Below, piece after piece: positions 19,330 to 28,300 of a DNA stretch of 64,000 nucleotides. Every line of letters starts with the position of its first letter. The stretch's first letter is position 1. Origin of the DNA: a virus; IMG/VR virus record IMGVR_UViG_3300042485_001470, positions 1 to 64,000 of that record; one strand, 5' to 3'. A program made the position numbers and the translations under genes. Under the pieces are notes generated by a model, which had not been told where the DNA came from, made no database searches, and saw only the letters and a program-made list of their open reading frames with translations.

Positions 19330-19338
19330 ATATTTATA
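19330..19338 (+). promoter_or_regulatory. Candidate late promoter ATATTTATA (proximal copy)
   Basis: The second exact copy lies 20 nt before the ATG at 19359, the usual spacing in this window. The pair could be tandem promoters or one promoter plus a remnant. Confidence 0.5.
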
Positions 19339-19358
19339 AAAAAGCTGGAAAGTAACGA

Positions 19359-22300
19359 ATGGCAATTAGTAATCTATTAACAGGAAGGGTAAGGGTAGTT
19401 TCACCTAAAAATGTAACATCGGAAAGGTATCAGTTTTTGGATTTATCCCAAGCTGAACCAAATTTAGGTGTCCCAAATTTCTCCGCATCACTTTCTGGTT
19501 CTCCAGCTATTGTAGTATCGGATGACCAGGGTAATAGAGCATTTGTACGAAGTTTGGACTTAGATAGAGCAACTGGAGCATTTACAGGCTCATTTACTGG
19601 TTCATTTACTGGTTCTTATTTTGGAGATGGTTCTCAATTATTTAATTTACCTGGAGCAACATTTATAGCAAGTGGTTCGGCAACAGCATCATTTCAACAA
19701 GGTGATTTATTAATTAACACAAACACTAGAGTTCAGGGTGACCTTTACGTTGATGATACAATTTATGCAGAAAGTTTAATTGTAAGTTATATATCATCTT
19801 CGGTAATATATTCATCTGGTTCAAACGTTTTTGGTGATAATTATAATGATACGCAACAATTTACTGGTTCTGTATTAGTTAGTTCATCTATTATTGTAAA
19901 TGATATAACTGCATCTCAATCAATTAGTGGTTCATTCACGGGTTCTTTCTTTGGAGATGGTAGAGATATATTCAATTTACCACAAGCTACTAGATTAGTA
20001 ACAGGTTCGGTAACGGCATCAGTAACACCCGAAGATGGATTTAAAGTAGTTTCAATTGATAGTGGTTCAACTTTTACTGGTTCTCTTTTTGTAAGTGGAA
20101 ATATGACCATACCGTCTGGTAGTGGTTTCTTTAGTGGTAGTGGTGAGGGATTATTCAATATTCCATTATCTGCACTTAATATAGACTCATTAGTAGCTAG
20201 TAGAATTGCAAGTGGTAGCGTTACGGCATCAGTTTCTCCAACCGAAGGATTTAAAGTATTATCGGTTGCAAGTGGTTCAACTTTCACTGGTTCTCTTTTT
20301 GTAAGTGGAAACGTTGTAATACCATCTGGTAGTGGATTCTTTAGTGGTAGTGGTGAAGGATTATTTAACATACCTTTATCTGCACTTAATATTGATTCGT
20401 TGGTATCAACTGAATTGGCAAGTGGTAGTGTAACGGCATCCGTTTCACCTGTATTTGGTTTTAGAGTTGCATCACAAGAAAGTGGTTCTCAATTTACTGG
20501 TTCGATTAATATAAGTGGAAGTTTATTTGTAAGTCCTTTTAGTGGTTCACTACAATTAGCATCTGGTTCAAATTACTATGGTGAGGGACAGTATTTAAGA
20601 AACATACCTCGTTCGGCATTAACTGAAGATGCATTAATATCAAATGAAATTAAATCTGGTTCGATAACGGCATCGGTATCTCCTGATTTTGGATTTAAAG
20701 TACAAACTCCATTTACAGGCTCACAAATTGGTTCTCAATTCACTGGAAGTGTTGATGTAAGTGGAAGTGTTAAAGCATTTACATTTATTGGAGATGGTTC
20801 TCAATTAACAAATGTACAAGCAGCAGCTGCACCTAGAATAGAATCTGGTTCGGTAACTGCGTCTGTTTCACCTAATTTTGGATTTAGAGTAGAATCTGCA
20901 CAAAGCGGTTCTGAATTTACGGGTTCAATTGAAGTAAGTGGTTCTATATTCTTAAATTCGGGTTCTTTTTATTCTGGTAGTGGTGAAAGATTATTTAATA
21001 TACCAAGAGCAGCTTTAACACCAGACGCTTTGTTGAGTGTTGAGATTAAAAGTGGTAGTGTAACTGCATCGGTTTCTCCTCAATTTGGATTTAGAGTTGA
21101 ATCTGCGGATAGTGGTTCTGAATTTACTGGTAGTGTTGATATAAGCGGTTCTATATTCTTAAACTCTGGGTCTTTTTATTCTGGTAGTGGTAGGGGATTA
21201 TTTGATATACCTCGTTCAGCACTTGCTCCTGATGCACTTATATCAAATTTAATTGCAAGTGGTTCGGTTACTGCATCAGTAACTCCTGATTTCGGATTTA
21301 CAGTAGATTCATTAGAAAGTGGTTCTAGATTTACAGGTTCTCTTTTTGTAAGTGGAAATATTGAAATTCTTACTGGTTCATTTAGTGGTAGTGGTAAGAA
21401 TTTAAGAGAAATTCCATTAACAGCTATACCTGATTTAGACCTTTCAAAAATTGGTAGTGGTTCGGTAACAGCATCGATTAGACCTAATGAAGGATTTAGA
21501 GTAAATACATTCTCTACATTTACTGGTAGTATGCTAATATCGGCATCGGCTATATATCTACCAAGCGAATCAATACAAACTGTATTTAACGTAACTAATA
21601 GTGGAATTAGTCAGTATGTTTTTAGCGGAGCAGCTATTGGTACTAACCCAACATTAACTTTAGTAAGAGGTATTACTTATACCTTTAACGTAAATGCACC
21701 TGGTCATCCATTTTGGATTAAAACAATACAAACAACTGGTACTGGAGATGCATATAGTACTGGTGTAACAAATAATGGTGATGATGTTGGTGTAATTACA
21801 TTTACACCAGCCAACGATTCACCATCACGATTATATTATATTTGTCAAAATCATTCAGCGATGAATGGTGTGATTGATATAGTAGATGGTATATTACAAA
21901 GAGGTCCTGATGTTACAATTAGTGGTAGTTTATTCGTAAGTGATAGAATTGTAGCAAGAGAAGTAACGGCATCAATAAGTGCATCTTATATTCAAGGTGA
22001 TGGTGCTGGATTATTTAATATACCACGTTCGGCATTCACTGGTGATTCATTTAGAATCGCATCTGGTTCTGTAACTGCATCTGTTTCTCCTGTATTTGGA
22101 TTTAAAGTAGAATCTACTGAAAGAGGTTCTGAACTTTCTGGAAGTGTTAAAGTAAGTGGTTCAATCGTTGCATCATCTGTAACGGCTGTATCAATGAGTG
22201 CATTTGATATAAGTGGTTCTTTCCAGGGTGATGGTAGTAGATTAACCAATATTGTAATTCCACCATTGGAAACTACACAAATAGCTAGTGGTTCGGTAAC

Positions 22301-25300
22301 CGCATCGGCTATACCTGATAAAGGATTTGTTGTATTTTCACCAACCAATGGTTCACAATTTACAGGTTCTATTTTTATAAGTGGTAGTAGAGGTGTTGAA
22401 CTTACGTCTGGTTCATCTTTTAGTGGTAGTGGTGCTAGGTTATTCGATATTCCTAGAACTGCATTGGCGCCGGACGCATTGGATACAAATAGAATTCTTT
22501 CTGGTTCGGTAACAGCATCGGTAACTCCTGATTTTGGATTTAGAGTTCAATCAACTGAAAAGGGTTCACAATTTAGTGGTTCATTATTCCTAAGTGGGTC
22601 TGTATTTTTAAGAACTGGTTCATTTAGTGGTAGTGGTAGACAATTATTTGATATACCAGTAGCTGCACTTTCTGATTTAGATACATCAAAAATATTTAGT
22701 GGTTCTGTAACTGCATCTGTATCTCCAAACTTTGGATTTGTAGTAACATCAGTAGCAAGCGGTTCTACAATTAACGGAAGTTTAGTAGTAAGTGGAAGTA
22801 CTAGATTTAGAATGGGAGTATCCGCATCAGTATTTAGTGGTAGTGGTGCTGGTTTAACCGATATTCCATTTTCAGCACTTTCTCAAGAATTATTTAGAAT
22901 CGCAAGTGGTTCTGTAACAGCTTCGGCATTGCCTGATAGAGGTTTTGTAGTTGAATCTGAATTGGTAGGTTCTGAATTTACTGGTAGTGTTGATATAAGT
23001 GGTAGTTTAATAATAACGGCAACTTCAGGCGCATTGGTATTAGGTTCATCATCCGCATACTATGGTGAAGGTACTTATTTAAGAAATATTCCTAGAAATG
23101 CTCTTAGTGAAGATGCATTAATATCAACTGAAATCAAATCAGGTTCAGTAACGGCATCGGTATCACCTAACTTTGGATTTGTAGTAAAATCGGCAGAAAG
23201 CGGTTCTGAATTTACTGGTTCGATTGATGTAAGTGGAAGTGTAACTGTAAAGAGTGGTTCATTCTTTATTGGTGATGGTAGATTCCTTAACAATATTACA
23301 CTTGCTAACTTAGCAATTGATTCAACAAAAATATTTAGTGGAAGTGCAACTGCATCAATATCACCGAGCGAAGGATTTAAAGTAAATACTCATTCTAGAT
23401 TTGATGGTAGTTTTATAGTATCATCATCAACAAGACCTACTCCTGATTATTTGTTAAATACTACATTTTTAGTAACAAATGATGGAAGTAGTGCTTATAA
23501 TATAAGTGATACAATAATAAGTGGTTCTAATCCAACAATAACTTTAGTAAAAGGAGTAACTTATACTTTCAATGTAAATGCATCTGGACATCCATTCTAC
23601 ATTAAGACAGTAAATTCAATTGGAACTGCAAACGCATATAATACTGGTGTAACAAATAATGGTGATGATGTTGGGGTAATAATTTTTACACCACCATCTG
23701 ATGCACCTAACGTATTATATTATAACTGCCAACTACATTCATCTATGTTTGGTGTGATTAATATAGTTGATGAAATCACAACACCAGCAACAATCCAATT
23801 TATTGGAAATACTAAAATAGAAGGTAATTTAACGGCATCTATGTTTAGCGGTAGTGGTAGAGGGTTATTTGATATACCTCGTTCTGCCATAACAGAAGAT
23901 TCGGTTAGAATAGCAAGTGGTAGTGTAACTGCGTCTGTATCACCTGAAAGTGGATTTTTAGTTGAGTCTGTTATTAGTGGTTCTACGTTTAGTGGTAGTG
24001 TTGTTGTATCGGGTAGTATGTTCTTGAACTTTACGTCTGGTGCACTTTATATAGATTCATCCTCTGGACTTTATTCGGATGGACAATTCTTAAGAAACAT
24101 ACCTAGGTCAGCATTAACTGAAGATGCGTTAATATCTACTGAAATTAAGAGCGGTAGCGTAACAGCATCAGTAGCACCTGATTATGGATTTAGAGTAATA
24201 ACCGATTCAACTTCATCAATTGATGAATTTGGTGTATATACTACACAAATTGGTTCTAGATTTACTGGTAGTGTTGATGTAAGTGGTAGTTTATTTATAA
24301 ATGAAGTTAGTGGAGCAATATATTTACAATCATCTTCAAATTATTATGGTGAAGGTAGGTATCTAAGAAATATACCTAGGTCAGCACTAACGGAAGATGC
24401 ACTTATTAGTACTGAAATAAAATCAGGTTCAGTAACCGCATCGGTAACACCTGATGAAGGATTTAGAGTTATTACTGATAGAACTGGTTCACAAATTGGT
24501 TCTCAATTTACTGGTTCTGTTAATATAAGTGGTTCTCTTATTTCAGATGATGTAACTGCTAGAGGGTTCTTCTTTGGAGATGGTAGATTTATTACCAATG
24601 TACAAGCGGCAGCAGCACCTTTAATAGCTAGTGGTTCAGCAACCGCATCAGTAGCAAGTGGAGAATCATTTGTAGTAATAACCTCAAAAACAGGTTCGCA
24701 AATTGGTTCTGAATTTACTGGTTCGATTGGAGTAAGTGGTTCGGTTTCCGCATTTGATGTAACATCAACTGGATTCTTTTTTGGTGATGGTAGATTTATC
24801 ACTAATGTAGTAGCAACCGCAGCACCATTCATAGCTAGTGGTTCAGCAACGGCATCGGTAGCAAACGGATTTGATTTTAGAGTAATAACTGCAGCAACTG
24901 GTTCGGAAGTTGGTTCTGAATTTACTGGTTCGGTTTCTGTAAGTGGTTCATTGACCGCTGATGATTTAACGGCAAGAGGATTCCTTTTTGGTGATGGTAG
25001 ATTCATTACCAATGTACAAGCAGCAGCAGCTCCGTTGATAGCAAGTGGTTCGGCAACTGCATCCGTACAAAGCGGTGATACTTTTAGAGTAGTAACTGCA
25101 CCTTTATCTGGTTCATATCGTTCTCAATTCACATCATCCGTAGCAATTAGTGGTTCAATAACTGCATCTATTTACTTTGGTGATGGTGGCGGATTATTTA
25201 ACATTCCACCTGATGCGATTGAAAATTTAGAGTTAGCTAAAATTAACTCTGGGTCTGGATTTGCACAAATTGACCCTACTAAGTTAGAAGTAAACGTACC

Positions 25301-28300
25301 AATAACAGCATCTCGTTACGATGGAGATGGTAGTGGATTATTTAACATTCCACCTGAAGCGTTGGATGACCTTAAGATTGATAGAATTCAATCTGGTTCG
25401 TTTGAAGCCGTAATTTCTCCAAATAGAGGATTGGAAATTGGAACTAGAACATTCGTGTCTGGTAACTTAAGTGTTAGTGGTGGATTATTTGTGACTGGTG
25501 GAAATGTAACTGTATCTTCTGGTTCATCGTTTATTGGTGATGGTAGTGGTTTGACAAATATTAATATTGCAAACTTATCATTTGAAACATCTTTATTACA
25601 ATCAGGTTCGGCAATAGCTAGAATATCTCCAAATTTTGGATTTGTAGTAAATACATCATCTTTGATTGATGGTAATTTAGTAGTATCAAATAAAATAACT
25701 GCAAGTAATTTAATATTTGCACCATTATTTACTGGTTCTTTCTTAGGTACTTATAATTTCCAAGGAGTAGGTCCTACCGCATCCGCAGAATATGATATTT
25801 TAAGATTTGATACTGATAGAGGATATTTTGTACCTCAACCTGAAACATCATTAACTGAAACTGTATCATTCAATAGTGTAAGCGATTTAACTATCGTACA
25901 CAACTTGGGAATTAGATACCCAATGGTACAGGTATATGCAACTGGTTCTGAAGACCAATTATTGCCTGGTCAAATTATTTCAATTGATGATGACACAATC
26001 CAAATTAAATTTGCTGGATTAACATCTGGACATGTTGTAATTGGTAGTGGTGGTTCTCTAATTAATGGAACAATAAATGGTGATAGAGTATTTGGACCAG
26101 TACTATCAGCATCTTATGCAGTAACTGCGGAATTTGCAAAAACTGTAGCTGGATTTGATTCGGCATCATTAGCAAATTTATCAGCATCATTGAGTGATAC
26201 TGCTCAATATGTAAGAAATAATCAAACATCATCAATGTCTGTATTTAGTGCAGTAAGTTCTTCTTACGCATTAACTGCATCTTATATTGAAAATTTAAGT
26301 GGATTAAATCTAACTGATTATGTAAGAAATGATAGAACATCATCAATGACAGTTTTATCAGCATCATTCGCTAGAACGGCATCTTACGCATTATTCGCAC
26401 AAAATGCATCAAATGTAGATACAACAAACTTTGTTCAGAATTCACAAACTGCATCAATGTTGGTTGGTACTGCTTCATTAGCATATACTGCATCTTACGC
26501 TCTTTACGCTCTAAATGCGGAAGGAGTAAATACGGCATCATTCTTACAAGTAAATAAAGACAGTAGTATTAACGCAAACTTAACTGTTAGTGGAAGTTTG
26601 GGAGTTAGTGGTAGTTTATTATTACAAAGTTTACAAACTGGTTCATCCGAAGATGTTGTAATTTGGAATAGTGTAACAAAGAAATTAGAAAGAAGAAATA
26701 TAGTAGCGGCAGTTGGTTCTTCTGGAACTGGTGGTACTTCTGGGTTAGATGGTACTGCTGGTTCATCTGGTTCTTCTGGAACTAGCGGAACATCTGGTTC
26801 TTCTGGAACAAGTGGTACTTCTGGTTCTGCTGGAAGTAGTGGAAGTAGTGGTACAAGCGGACAAGATGGTTCTTCTGGTTCTTCTGGAAGTAGCGGTAGT
26901 AGTGGTTCGAGTGGTAGCAGTGGTTCTTCTGGAAGTAGTGGAAGTAGTGGTTCAAGCGGTAGCAGTGGAACAAGCGGTAGTAGTGGAACGAGTGGTAGTA
27001 GTGGAACGAGTGGTACAACTGGTTCAAGTGGTACTTCTGGTAGCAGTGGTACTTCTGGTAGTAGTGGTTCAAGCGGTTCGAGTGGTAGCAGTGGTTCAAG
27101 CGGTACTACTGGGTCATCTGGCTCTTCTGGTTCATCAGGAAGTAGTGGAAGTAGTGGAAGTTCTGGAACAAGCGGTACATCTGGTACATCTGGTACATCA
27201 GGAACGTCTGGCACATCGGGAACTTCTGGAACATCTGGTTCAAGTGGAAGTGGTGGTTCATCGGGAACTTCTGGTACAAGCGGAACATCAGGAACATCAG
27301 GCTCTTCTGGTTCATCCGGCTCATCTGGTAGTGGTGGAACTTCTGGTAGTGGTGGAACAAGTGGTTCATCTGGAAGTGGTGGCACAAGCGGAAGCGGTGG
27401 AACATCAGGAACTTCTGGTACAAGCGGAAGTGGCGGAACTTCTGGTTCAAGCGGAAGTGGAGGAACTTCTGGTAGTGGTGGAACGACTGGTTCTGCTGGT
27501 ACATCAGGAACTTCTGGGTCTTCAGCAACAGCTGGTACTGGTGGTACATCTGGTACTTCTGGAACAAGCGGAACTTCTGGAACAAGCGGAAGTGGAGGTA
27601 CATCGGGCACAAGCGGAAGTGGTGGTACATCGGGTACTTCTGGTAGTGATGGTTTGAGTGGAACTTCGGGAACTTCTGGTACGTCTGGTACAAGTGGTAG
27701 TGGTGGTACATCGGGAACTTCTGGTACAAGTGGCACAACGGGCTCGGCAGGTACATCAGGAACTTCTGGTTCATCTGGAAGTAGTGGTACATCGGGTACA
27801 AGTGGTGAAGATGGAACTTCTGGAACTAGTGGAAGTAGTGGAAGTAGTGGAACATCAGGTACAACAGGTAGTAGCGGAACTTCTGGTTCTTCTGGAACAT
27901 CTGGGTCATCTGGAAGTAGTGGTTCTTCTGGAAGTAGTGGTACTTCTGGTACTACGGGTTCAAGCGGTACTTCTGGAACTAGCGGTACGTCTGGTACAAG
28001 CGGAACGGATGGTACAAGTGGTACATCTGGGTCAAGCGGTAGTAGTGGTACTTCTGGTACAACAGGTTCATCTGGGTCAAGCGGTAGCAGCGGTACATCG
28101 GGTACAAGCGGAACGGATGGTACAAGTGGTACATCTGGTTCTGCTGGAAGTAGTGGAACATCCGGAACAAATGGTTCGGCTGGAACATCAGGTTCGTCTG
28201 GTTCAAGTGGTACATCTGGAACTGATGGTACAAGTGGTTCAAGTGGTTCTTCGGGAACTTCTGGTTCAACTGGAACTGATGGAACTTCTGGAACAACAGG

